DNA of 64,000 nt from assembly GCA_963777665.1 (NCBI GenBank), contig CAVZRJ010000004.1:199259-263258 (forward strand), written 5' to 3'. The DNA comes from Bog-756 sp963777665 (GTDB lineage: Bacteria > Actinomycetota > Acidimicrobiia > Acidimicrobiales > RAAP-2). A model generated the notes under the pieces. It made no database searches, had not been told where the DNA came from, and worked only from the letters and a program-made list of their open reading frames with translations. Positions 25,776 to 33,902 of this stretch are shown here, piece by piece (position 1 is the first letter of the stretch; each line of letters starts with the position of its first letter). Position numbers and translations under genes: made by a program.

Positions 25776-27020
25776 GTGCCGGGCATCCACCGCGAGCGAC
25801 CCGGCGCCGACGCGATCGCGGCCTCACGCGGCGAGCCGGCGATCGACCTCGGAGACGGCATCTGGCTGTCCCCGGGGCTGTCGAACTCGTACCTGCTCAC
25901 CACCGGGACGGGGCGCGTCGTCGTCAACACCGGCATGGGTTTCGAGGGCCCCCTCCACCGGCGGGTGTTCGACGTCGTCGACGCCGCTCCCACGAGAGCC
26001 GTGATCCTGACCCAGGGCCACTTCGACCACGTCGGCGGCATCGACTGCTTCCTCGGGGAGGAGACCGATGTCATCGCCCAGGCGAACTTCGCCTCCTGGC
26101 GTGCCGACAACGAGCGGCTCGAAGCCTTCCGCTCACGGAACGCAGCGTTTGCCTGGATCGACGCCATCCTCGCCGCCATGGAATACGCGGAGTCGCTCGG
26201 AGACGGCCCTGCACCCCAAGCGCGCCCCGAGCCCACGACCACCTTCACCGAACGACTCGACCTCACGATCGGGGGGCGCCCCCTCGTGCTGCTCTCCGTG
26301 CCGGGAGGCGAAACCACCGACGCGCTGGTGATCTGGCTTCCCGACTCGCGTACGGCACTCACCGGGAACCTGTTCGGCCCCCTGTTCGGCCACGTTCCCA
26401 ATCTCGTCACCATGCGGGGCGACCGCTACCGAGACGCGCTGGCCTATGTCGACTCACTCGACCTGGTACTCGGCCTCGGTGCCCAACGGCTGCTCACCGG
26501 TCACTTCGCCCCGGTGGAGGGAGCGGACCGCATCGCAGAGGAGATCACTGCGATGCGCGACGCCACACTGTGGGTCCACGACCGGACGGTGGACGGGATG
26601 AACGCCGGCACGGACGTTCACACGCTGATGGGCGAAGTACGCGTTCCCGACCATCTCGACGTGGGCGAGGGCTACGGCCGGACAGCGTGGAACGTGCGAG
26701 CGATCTGGGAGACCTACGCAGGGTGGTTCCACCACCGATCGACAACCGAGCTCTACGACGTGCCCCCCTCGACCATCGCCCCAGACCTGGTGTCGCTCGC
26801 CGGGCCCGACGCCCTGGCCAGTGCCGCCCACGACCGGCTCCGCGCCGGTGAGGCGGTCGCAGCGCTGCACCTCACCGACATCCTCCTCGCCGTCGAACCC
26901 GACCACGCACCTGCCCGTGAGGTCGCCACTGCGGCCACCCGCACCCTGCTCGACGGCTCGACCAACTTCTGGGAGCGGGCCTGGCTCACCCGATCGCTCC
27001 GACGACTGGAGGACCGATGA
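25776..27020 (+). CDS. Metallo-beta-lactamase-fold hydrolase, alkylsulfatase-like
   Basis: A 414-residue MBL-fold protein. The metal motif is ILTQGHFDHVGGIDCFLG. The first His of the usual HxHxDH is replaced by Gln80, while His82, Asp84 and His85 are kept. A later VPGGETTDALVIWLPD and LLTGHFAPVEG provide further metal-site segments. The C-terminal part (from about residue 285) with HRSTTELYDVPP resembles the dimerisation region of SdsA1-type alkylsulfatases. A sulfate-ester or related hydrolase is likely, which fits the preceding sulfotransferase gene. The next gene overlaps by ATGA. Confidence 0.82.
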   Translation: MPGIHRERPGADAIAASRGEPAIDLGDGIWLSPGLSNSYLLTTGTGRVVVNTGMGFEGPLHRRVFDVVDAAPTRAVILTQGHFDHVGGIDCFLGEETDVIAQANFASWRADNERLEAFRSRNAAFAWIDAILAAMEYAESLGDGPAPQARPEPTTTFTERLDLTIGGRPLVLLSVPGGETTDALVIWLPDSRTALTGNLFGPLFGHVPNLVTMRGDRYRDALAYVDSLDLVLGLGAQRLLTGHFAPVEGADRIAEEITAMRDATLWVHDRTVDGMNAGTDVHTLMGEVRVPDHLDVGEGYGRTAWNVRAIWETYAGWFHHRSTTELYDVPPSTIAPDLVSLAGPDALASAAHDRLRAGEAVAALHLTDILLAVEPDHAPAREVATAATRTLLDGSTNFWERAWLTRSLRRLEDR

Positions 27021-27766
27021 CCAACAGGATCACCTTCGACTTCACCGGTGCGTCCGTGTTGGTGACCGGCGGCACGAGCGGCATCGGCCACGCGCTGGGC
27101 ACCGGCTTCGCCGACGCCGGCGCCTCGGTCACGGTGACGGGCACCAGAGCCTCTCCCGGCGACTACGAGACCGACCTCGAGCGGTTCACCTACCGCCGGT
27201 GTGAGATGACCGACCCGACGACCATCGACGCCCTCGTCGAGACGCTCGGGCGGCTCGACGTCCTGGTCAACAATGCCGGGGCCAACTTCCCCGGAGGGCG
27301 CGACGAATGGGAGCCGGAGGTGTTCGCTGTCGCGCTCACCCTCAACCTCGTCGGGCCGATGCGGCTGACCACCGCGTGTCGGGGCCTGCTCGCCGCCAGC
27401 ACGCTGGACGGGGGTGCGAGCGTGGTCAACATGGCCTCACTCTCCGCCTTCCGGGCGATCCCGATCGTCCCCGGCTACGGATCGGCCAAGGCGGGTCTGG
27501 TGGCCCTCACCGGCAACCTGGCCCGCCTGTGGGCCCGCGACGGCATCCGGGTCAATGCCGTGGCCCCCGGTGTCATCGACACACCGATGACCGCGCCGAT
27601 GGCCCAGTTTCCGCAGCTCATCGATGCCGAGCTGGCCCACACCCCCATGGGCCGGCTCGGGACCCCGACCGACGTCGTCGGTGCCGTGCAGTTCCTGGCC
27701 AGCTCTGCGGCCGGCTTCGTCACCGGCCACACGCTGGTCGTCGACGGCGGATACCTGCTCCCATGA
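27017..27766 (+). CDS. SDR family oxidoreductase
   Basis: A 249-residue classical SDR. It has VLVTGGTSGIGHALGTGFAD, VLVNNAGANFPGG, the catalytic Ser in VVNMASLSAF, YGSAKAGLVALT with Tyr and Lys, and VNAVAPGVIDTPMTAP after the active site. The ending GFVTGHTLVVDGGYLLP is standard. It oxidises or reduces a hydroxyl or keto group with NAD(P). The start overlaps the MBL gene stop (ATGA) and its own stop overlaps the VOC gene start (ATGA), indicating translational coupling. Confidence 0.92.
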   Translation: MTNRITFDFTGASVLVTGGTSGIGHALGTGFADAGASVTVTGTRASPGDYETDLERFTYRRCEMTDPTTIDALVETLGRLDVLVNNAGANFPGGRDEWEPEVFAVALTLNLVGPMRLTTACRGLLAASTLDGGASVVNMASLSAFRAIPIVPGYGSAKAGLVALTGNLARLWARDGIRVNAVAPGVIDTPMTAPMAQFPQLIDAELAHTPMGRLGTPTDVVGAVQFLASSAAGFVTGHTLVVDGGYLLP

Positions 27767-28230
27767 CGACCGGACCGCTGTCCCCGCTCTACCACGTCGG
27801 CATCGTCGTCCCCGACCTGCCGCAGGCGCAGGCCACACTCACCGACCAGCTCCACATCACGTGGGGGCCCGTCATGCACCTCGACGCGACCGAGCACCGC
27901 GACGGAGACGGTCACGACCTCGTCCTCCCGACGACGATCTGCTATTCGGTGGAGGCGCCCCATCTCGAGCTCATCGAGGAGGTTCCCGACACGGTCTGGT
28001 CCTGCAACGAGCACTCGAACCTCCACCACATCGGGTTCTGGAGCGACGACCTCGGAGGCACCAGCGCCGCCCTGTCGGCTGCAGGCTGTCCGCTGCAGCT
28101 GTGCGGCAGGGCGGATACCGTCGCTCCTGCTGCGTTCGCCTATCACCGCAACGAGCTCGGCGTCCGAGTCGAGATCGTCGACGCGGGGATCCGAGACGCC
28201 ATGGCGTTCCTGTTCGAGCCGGCGCCCTGA
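27763..28230 (+). CDS. VOC family (glyoxalase-like) protein
   Basis: A 155-residue VOC protein starting at the ATG that overlaps the SDR stop. Marks are LYHVGIVVPDLPQAQATL (first metal His), LELIEEVPDTVW (Glu), NLHHIGFWSDDL (second metal His) and ELGVRVEIVDAG (second Glu). The intact His/Glu set suggests a metal-dependent enzyme of the glyalase, epimerase or dioxygenase type. Its place between the SDR and the alcohol dehydrogenase implies that it acts in the same catabolic route. The specific reaction is unknown. Confidence 0.87.
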   Translation: MTTGPLSPLYHVGIVVPDLPQAQATLTDQLHITWGPVMHLDATEHRDGDGHDLVLPTTICYSVEAPHLELIEEVPDTVWSCNEHSNLHHIGFWSDDLGGTSAALSAAGCPLQLCGRADTVAPAAFAYHRNELGVRVEIVDAGIRDAMAFLFEPAP

Positions 28231-28242
28231 GGAAATCGGCAC

Positions 28243-29260
28243 GTGCGACAGGTCCGAGTGCATGGCCCGGGGGACGTCCGGGTCGACGAGGTCGAACCGG
28301 CAGATCCCGGACCACGCGACGCCCTGGTAGCGGTGGCCGCCTGCGGCATCTGCGGCAGTGATCTCTCCTATATCCGCCTGGGAGGCGTCGCCGGGCCGAG
28401 CGGTACCCCTCTGTGCCTGGGCCACGAGATCTCCGGCACGGTCGAGTGGGTCGGTGCCGACGTCGCCTCTGTCAGGATCGGTGACCGAGTCGTCGTCCAT
28501 CCGGGCGACGACGAGCGGGGCCGCATCGGCAATGGCGCAGCCCAGGGAGGCTTCACCCCCCAGCTGCTGGTCACCGACGTGGACAGGGGACGGCTGTTCC
28601 GCGTTCCCGCGGGTCTCCCCCTCGACATCGCCGCCTTCAGCGAACCGTTGGCCGTCGGGATGCGCGCCGCCGACCAGGCCGACGTGCAGGACGGTGACGG
28701 GGTCGCCGTGTTCGGCTGTGGGCCCATCGGGCTCGCAGCCATCGCGACCCTGGTCGACCGCGGACACCGGAAGGTCGTCGCCATCGACCTCGAGTCCCGC
28801 CCGCCTCGAGCTGGCGCTCGGCCTCGGGGCGCAAGCGGCCATCGACCCCGTCGCGACCGACGTGTGGGCCGAACTCGCTCGCCTGCACGGGACCTCGCCG
28901 TTTCTGTTCGGGGCCACGACGGCCACGGCAGCGTTCATCGAGGCGTCCGGGGCGCCTGGCGTGCTCACGGATGTGCTCGAGCACGGACCGGTCGGCGGGC
29001 GCCTCTCCGTGGTGGCGCTGCACTACGAGCAGGTCCCCACCAGCTACCTCATGTTGCTCATGAAGCAGTTCACCATCCGGGGCTCGATGGAGTACCCGCC
29101 CCGTTTTCAGGACGCGATCGACCTCCTCGCTCGCCGCGACGTCTCGGCGTTGGTGACCCACCGGATCCCGCTCGAGCAGTTCGACGATGCACTCAGCATC
29201 CTCACCGGCCCAGAGGATTGCGGCAAGGTGCTGATCACCGTCGATCCGTCCCAGGCGTGA
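28243..29260 (+). pseudogene. Zinc-dependent alcohol dehydrogenase, one-base frameshift
   Basis: A medium-chain dehydrogenase. The first frame from GTG 28243 gives ACGICGSDLSYI with catalytic zinc Cys37, CLGHEISG (His61, Glu62) and the NAD-binding VFGCGPIGLAAIATL. After VVAIDLES the frame becomes low-complexity. The family continues in the +1 frame as ARLELALGLGAQAAIDPVAT to the stop at 29260. Dropping one C of the CCC run at 28796-28798 restores a protein of about 338 residues. The four-Cys structural zinc lobe is absent (GDDERGRIGNG instead). It closes the operon and probably oxidises the alcohol product of the pathway. Whether the shift is real or a sequencing error is open. Confidence 0.85.
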
Positions 29261-29383
29261 GCCTGTGGCCCTACGGCACCCTGACGGGGCGGCCCACGGA
29301 GTTGAAGGTCGGTCGGCGCGGCGCCACAATGGCTTCAATCCTGAACCGGTTCACGCGGTTCGAGCACAGCAGAGGAGGAACTG

Positions 29384-29416
29384 ATGAGGACCCTGGAACG
29401 TGGCAGCGATGGATGA
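29384..29416 (+). other. Short leader frame overlapping the DUF2630 start
   Basis: A strong AGAGGAGG stands 5 nt before an ATG at 29384 that opens a 10-codon frame (MRTLERGSDG). It stops at 29416, a few bases past the DUF2630 ATG at 29409. The main gene has no comparable ribosome site of its own. The leader could couple translation of DUF2630, or the site may simply be a mis-spaced ribosome site. Confidence 0.35.
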
Positions 29417-29651
29417 CGGCGAGCTTGCCCAACGCATCAATGCCCTGGTCGAAGAGGAGCACCACCTCGAGCGGTCCAGGGTCGGTCAGGAGCTGACCGA
29501 CGAGGAGAATGCCCGAATCCAAAGCATCGAAGTCGCCCTTGACCAGTGCTGGGACCTCCTCCGGCAACGCCGTGCACGCCGGGTCGCAGGTCTGGACCCT
29601 GACGATGTGGCGGTGCGACCCGCCGACGTGGTCGAGGGCTATCAGCAGTGA
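29409..29651 (+). CDS. DUF2630 family protein
   Basis: An 80-residue acidic-basic helical protein. It reads MDDGELAQRINALVEEEHHL, then a Glu/Arg-rich helix, CWDLLRQRRARR and the tail VRPADVVEGYQQ. This matches DUF2630, a small actinobacterial family. The sequence predicts a helical hairpin; no function is known. The ATG at 29409 is the family start, and a GTG at 29400 would add three residues. Translation may be coupled to the short leader frame just upstream. Confidence 0.88.
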   Translation: MDDGELAQRINALVEEEHHLERSRVGQELTDEENARIQSIEVALDQCWDLLRQRRARRVAGLDPDDVAVRPADVVEGYQQ

Positions 29652-29729
29652 GCTCGCGGCCGGGGCTCAGCGCCGGCCGCCGTGGGCCGAAGACGTCGTT
29701 CGCACGTCACTTGTCTATCCGGGCTCCTG

Positions 29730-30221
29730 TCAAAAGATGAACGGAACCAGCATCTTGGTCGACCGTTTGTACGGTGGATACGACTCCGGGAAGAGGCGCC
29801 CCATGATGCGTTCTTCGACCGTCGCGGCATAGACGAAATACGCGCCCAGGAGGACGGCGGCCACGATCCAGTACAGGCTGGACGCAATCGTGGTCCCGAT
29901 CGCCGCAAGGATGATCCCGGAATAGATCGGGTGGCGAATGTACCGGTATGGGCCGGTTGTCACCAGCTCTGGATCGGCTTTCTGGGACATCGGAGTTCCC
30001 CAGTTTCGGCCGAGATAGACCCTGGCCCACACCGCCAAGGCCAACCCGAGCAGGAACACCCCGAGGCCGATGCCCTGGAGCCACGGGTCATCGACAGTGG
30101 CGGAGTGTCCGTTGAAGACTCGGGACCGGACCGACAGGAGAACGATCAGAATGATCGCTATCCGGATGGGAACGGAGGATGTGGACCGGGTCTGAGTCGC
30201 TTTGGTCCGGACTGACGCCAC
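29730..30221 (-). CDS. Isoprenylcysteine carboxyl methyltransferase-like membrane protein
   Basis: A membrane protein with several helices and the ICMT/PEMT SAM-binding core: YLGRNWGTPM, then ELVTTGPYRYIRHPIYSG, and a late Glu in TVEERIMGRLFPESYPPYK. Bacterial members methylate unknown hydrophobic acceptors. The first usable start is GTG at 30221. The same frame stays open upstream to about 30308 and encodes IIIPAIWIAFWIYWIVASVR, which looks like the expected first transmembrane helix, yet it contains no ATG, GTG or TTG. The true start may be a rare codon, or the 5' end may be damaged. Confidence 0.8.
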   Translation of the reverse strand: MASVRTKATQTRSTSSVPIRIAIILIVLLSVRSRVFNGHSATVDDPWLQGIGLGVFLLGLALAVWARVYLGRNWGTPMSQKADPELVTTGPYRYIRHPIYSGIILAAIGTTIASSLYWIVAAVLLGAYFVYAATVEERIMGRLFPESYPPYKRSTKMLVPFIF

Positions 30222-30460
30222 GATCCAGTAGATCCAGAACGCAATCCAGATCGCTGGAATGATGATGTCAACGATGTGCGTCGGCGCTCCGATCGAGCAA
30301 TGATAGATCGGTGCTGATCACCTGTCCGTTCTGTGCAGCGGCCCGCTCCCCACTGGTCCTGCTCTGACGAGCCACACGTCGAATCGTTGATCCGAAGTCG
30401 ATCTCATCGCCTGCCGTCTACCCCCTTCGTGACGGCCTCCCCCACCCGGTTGTGCCGGCG

Positions 30461-31456
30461 TCAGCCGTTCGGCGGCAGGTCTCCGGCAGTCCGCAGGTAG
30501 GCGACGAGGTCCCGGAAGGTCTGGAGGGTCGGCCGATAGGTGACCCCGAGCGCATCGAGCGTCGCGGTATCGTCAGTGGGCACGCCGGTCGTCATGACGA
30601 TCGCCGCCTCCTCGGACAGCGGTCCCGGAGTGTCCGCCCCTCCGGCGCGGTGTCGGTCGAACTCCTTCCCCAGGTCGACGATCTCCTCCCGGGAGATGTC
30701 CTGTCGCATGACGGCCCGGCCTGCAGCCTCCCCCAGGATGTCGGTCCACTCCGACCAGGACACGAACCGCCCGCCGGCCATGAAGTGGCGGGGGCCCTGC
30801 CCCCTCTCGACGGAGCGTTCGAGGAGGAGTGCCAGGTCCCGGACGTCGACGACACCCATGCCCCCGGGTGGCGCCAGCATCATGAACTCCAGCGCGCCCA
30901 GCACGGCGGCGAAGCTCCCGTCCCGGTGGGGGCTCCCCGGCCCGTAGACCCCTCCGACGACGAAGCTGGTGACCGGCGCACCCTCTTCCTGTCTGGCCCG
31001 GACCAGCAACTCCGCCTCGAGCTTGGACGCCCCGTAGGCGGACAGCGGTGACGCCAGCGGGGAATCACGGGTCAGGACCTCCTCGACAGCCGGGAGGTAG
31101 GCCATGACCGTGGAGGTGTAGACAATCGGGTCCGCCCCGACTGCGAGGCCGGCATCCAGGACGGTGCGCACACCATCGACGTTCGCCGTCGCCGACGCCG
31201 GGCCTGTGCCGCCGGAGACGCCGATCTCCCCCGCCAGATGCACGACCGAGTCACACGCGACGAGCGCGAGCTCGACCGCCCGCCTGTCGGTGACGTCGCC
31301 CACCGCGACGTCGACGTCGCCCCACGACGACCCGAGCGCACGCTCGGCACGGGTCGGGTTGCGAACCAGGACCCTGACGTCGTGGCCGGCATCCAGGAGC
31401 GCATGCACAGTGTGGGATCCGATGAACCCGCCCGCACCTGTCACCAGCACACGCAT
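30461..31456 (-). CDS. NAD-dependent epimerase/dehydratase family protein
   Basis: A 331-residue extended SDR. It begins MRVLVTGAGGFIGSHTVHAL with the NAD-binding GxxGxxG. It has VVHLAGEIGVSGG, TSTVMAY and the catalytic YGASKLEAELLVR (YxxxK), then FVVGGVYGPGSPH. The best-matching subgroup contains dihydroflavonol-reductase-like and 3-beta-HSD-like enzymes acting on lipophilic or sugar substrates. The ATG at 31456 is at the start of the Rossmann fold and is preferred over the longer frame. It is transcribed alone. Confidence 0.9.
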   Translation of the reverse strand: MRVLVTGAGGFIGSHTVHALLDAGHDVRVLVRNPTRAERALGSSWGDVDVAVGDVTDRRAVELALVACDSVVHLAGEIGVSGGTGPASATANVDGVRTVLDAGLAVGADPIVYTSTVMAYLPAVEEVLTRDSPLASPLSAYGASKLEAELLVRARQEEGAPVTSFVVGGVYGPGSPHRDGSFAAVLGALEFMMLAPPGGMGVVDVRDLALLLERSVERGQGPRHFMAGGRFVSWSEWTDILGEAAGRAVMRQDISREEIVDLGKEFDRHRAGGADTPGPLSEEAAIVMTTGVPTDDTATLDALGVTYRPTLQTFRDLVAYLRTAGDLPPNG

Positions 31457-31719
31457 CGGAGTCCCTTCGGTTGAGCTGGATGGTAGCGAGTTCGACGACG
31501 CTCGCTCAGTCCGTGGCCGCGCCTTGGTCGCTGTCGGCAAGGAACCGCTCCGTCTGACCATAGCGATCGCTGGTCACCGGCGGCTCATCGCTCACGCCAG
31601 GAGCTCAGAACGGGAATGATGCCAGGGATCCCCTCCCGATGAGCCTTACGATGGCCCTGTGCCGGAACACTTGACGACGATCTCCAAACGGTGGACAGCG
31701 GGTACCTTGAAACAGGGCA

Positions 31720-32928
31720 ATGAGACCGCAGGACTCTAACGCCTCGCCAACAGGAGCTGTCGGAGCGTCGTCGCCACCCGGGGTGACCGACTCGCCTCTC
31801 GAAGAAGAACGAACCGGGAGCAAATCGACTGTGCGCCGAGCCTGGCCGATCGGGAGGTACCTCGTCGGCATCGGTGCTGTCACCATCGCTGTCTGGGTCC
31901 TCAGTTCGCACACCGACGAGCTGTCCGGCATCACGGCAGTATTCGACCATGTGAACTGGTGGTGGATTCTGGCAGCTGTGGGGGCGGAGGCACTGTCGTT
32001 CGTCAGCTTCACAGCCTTGCAGTACCAGCTCCTGAGCGCGAAAGGCGGGTTCACGCCACCGATCTCTCCTCTGTTCAGGATGACGCTTGCCTCGCAAGCT
32101 CTGACCAACTCGCTCCCCGCTGGGAATGCTGTTTCAGCCGTGTACGGATTTCGATGGTTCCGGCGTTTCGGCGCCGACGAGACGCTCGCCGTGTGGGCCA
32201 TGGTGGGGACGGTCATCGCATCGATGGTTTCGCTCTCTCTCGTGGCGACGGCCGGATTGGCATTGGCAACCGAGGAGGGTGCTTCCCTGGACCTGGTTCC
32301 GGTCCTCGTCGGTGTCCTTGCGGTAACCATCACGGTGGGGGTGCTCTTCGTCTACGAGCGCCCGCTGCTTGTCGTTCTGCCATGGGTCTTGCGTGCATCG
32401 CAAACGATTCTGAAACGGCCGAGGGGTGACATCATCGAACGGGCCGACCAGATCGTCCGTCAGCTCACGTCGGTCAAACTCGGAGGGCGGCGAGTCGTTA
32501 CCATCGTTGCGTGCGGTATGGCGAACTGGCTCTTCGACTGCGCCTGCTTTGCCTTGATGTTCCTGGCGATCGGTGCCTCGATCCCATCGAAGGGACTTCT
32601 GCTCGCGTACGGGGCGGGCCAGCTGGCCGCAGCACTACCGATCACGCCGGGAGGACTGGGTGTGGTCGAAGGAAGCATCACAATCGCCCTGGTGGCCTTC
32701 GGCGGAGCTCAGGTGGCCACGGTCGATGCTGTATTGCTCTACCGCCTGATCAGCTTCTGGTTGGTCCTGGCCGTCGGGTGGCTCCTGATCGGCGAACTCG
32801 CACTCGAGGTGAGAAGGGGCCGTTGGAGCCGACGAGCCGTTGTCTCGCCCGTCCAGGCAGAACTCGAGGCTCGAACGGGCTCGGCATCAGTCACGTCCGT
32901 GCCGACGGACGGACCGTCCGGGTCGTGA
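31720..32928 (+). CDS. YbhN/LPG-synthase-TM family membrane protein
   Basis: A 402-residue polytopic membrane protein of the lysylphosphatidylglycerol synthase TM region (UPF0104/AglD2) family. About eight helices are visible. The hallmark loops are LTNSLPAGNAVSAVYGFRWF and LPITPGGLGVVEGSITIALV. Relatives are flippase-like or regulatory membrane proteins linked to lipid or glycan transfer. A hydrophilic N-terminus of about 40 residues precedes the first helix. The next gene, a small lipoprotein, starts just after or overlapping the stop, which suggests a two-gene operon. Confidence 0.85.
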   Translation: MRPQDSNASPTGAVGASSPPGVTDSPLEEERTGSKSTVRRAWPIGRYLVGIGAVTIAVWVLSSHTDELSGITAVFDHVNWWWILAAVGAEALSFVSFTALQYQLLSAKGGFTPPISPLFRMTLASQALTNSLPAGNAVSAVYGFRWFRRFGADETLAVWAMVGTVIASMVSLSLVATAGLALATEEGASLDLVPVLVGVLAVTITVGVLFVYERPLLVVLPWVLRASQTILKRPRGDIIERADQIVRQLTSVKLGGRRVVTIVACGMANWLFDCACFALMFLAIGASIPSKGLLLAYGAGQLAAALPITPGGLGVVEGSITIALVAFGGAQVATVDAVLLYRLISFWLVLAVGWLLIGELALEVRRGRWSRRAVVSPVQAELEARTGSASVTSVPTDGPSGS

Positions 32929-32930
32929 GC

Positions 32931-33386
32931 ATGGTGGCCACATCCAGGGTGATCCGCCAGCATCTGTCCTCACGAGCCCGCGGGCTCGCGGCTTGCGCCT
33001 TGGTCATCTTCCTTGCGGCCGGCTGCACATCAGCACGCAGCAACCTCGGGACGAGCGACAGCTCCTGCTTCTTGGCCCTGCCCGCGGCTACGAAAGCGGT
33101 CGGTTCGCACAGCAGGCTGCTCGGAGCCCGTCTGTTCTCCCTCACCGAGCTCCGTCGTGAGGCTCCGAAGCTGGCCGCTCAGGTCTCGCCGAAGGGCTCC
33201 CCCAAGCAGAGTCTCTGCGTCCTCGCCTTCTCCGGGCACTTCAGTTCAACAGCGGTGTCCATGCCGCACGGGCGGTCGGTGGGTCAGGTTGCGGTTGTGG
33301 TCCTGACGAGGCCTTCGAACATGCTCCTCGGGACCGTCATCCTCAAACGGGTGCCCCTCAGCTTCGGCCATTCTCACATCGGCTGA
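32931..33386 (+). CDS. Small lipoprotein of unknown function
   Basis: A product of about 151 residues with a lipoprotein signal: RARGLAACALVIFLAAGC. The mature part has CFLALPAATKAVG and a QSLCVLAFSGHFS strand, with two Cys likely forming a disulfide. The outline of C-x-x-L-P-A-A--A--- plus central C resembles the DUF3558-like lipoproteins elsewhere in this window. A GTG at 32925 overlapping the previous stop is an alternative start. It probably shares a transcript with the YbhN-like gene. Confidence 0.65.
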   Translation: MVATSRVIRQHLSSRARGLAACALVIFLAAGCTSARSNLGTSDSSCFLALPAATKAVGSHSRLLGARLFSLTELRREAPKLAAQVSPKGSPKQSLCVLAFSGHFSSTAVSMPHGRSVGQVAVVVLTRPSNMLLGTVILKRVPLSFGHSHIG

Positions 33387-33530
33387 GTGCCTCCTGCGGC
33401 GCTGCGCAACGGGAAGCCACTGACGGGCGCTGCCTTCGATGTGTCTGAGGAGCTGGCCGCGCTGATGCACCCTGACCGAATGGGCTGTATTCAACCGATA
33501 GATTGCAAACAGCGCTCCGGAGGTCTACTA

Positions 33531-33548
33531 TTCAACGTGATGGTTGAA
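33531..33548. promoter_or_regulatory. Perfect inverted repeat over the ArsR start codon (candidate operator)
   Basis: TTCAAC (33531-33536), a 6-bp spacer holding GTGATG, and GTTGAA (33543-33548) form a perfect 6-6-6 palindrome. It covers the start codon of the ArsR-type gene. A further TTCAAC half occurs at 33490-33495. ArsR-family repressors commonly bind such imperfect 12-2-12 or short palindromes to control themselves. Assignment to this regulator is inference from position. Confidence 0.5.
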
Positions 33549-33902
33549 GAGCGGACATCCGGGGTCGAAGTCGAGGATCACAAGCTGAACGCTGTGTTCT
33601 CGGCGCTTGCCGATCCGACTCGCCGGGCCATCCTGCGCCGATTGGCGTGCGGAGAGGCCAACGTGAGCGAACTGGCGCAGCCATTCACCATGAGCTTCCA
33701 GGCTGTCTCCAAGCACTTGCAGGTGCTGGAGCAGGCCGGGCTGGTCAACAGGAGTCGAAGGGCCCAGCAACGACCGTGCCGCTTGCGACCTGAGGCGCTG
33801 GCCGATGCCAGCGGATGGCTCGGCGATTATCGCCAACTCTGGGAGACCGCCTTCGACCGCCTCGATGAGCACCTCACGAACCAGGAAGGATCACCACAAT
33901 GA
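33540..33902 (+). CDS. ArsR-family winged-helix regulator
   Basis: A 120-residue regulator: NAVFSALADPTRRAILRRLA, then ANVSELAQPFTMSFQAVSKH (recognition helix) and LQVLEQAGLVNRSRRAQQRP. This is the SdpR/ArsR subtype that lacks metal-binding Cys and is nearly always paired with an AHSA1/SRPBCC gene. The ATG at 33540 lies inside a palindrome; a GTG at 33537 is an alternative. GGAGGT is about 15 nt upstream. The stop overlaps the AHSA1 start (ATGA). Confidence 0.88.
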   Translation: MVEERTSGVEVEDHKLNAVFSALADPTRRAILRRLACGEANVSELAQPFTMSFQAVSKHLQVLEQAGLVNRSRRAQQRPCRLRPEALADASGWLGDYRQLWETAFDRLDEHLTNQEGSPQ

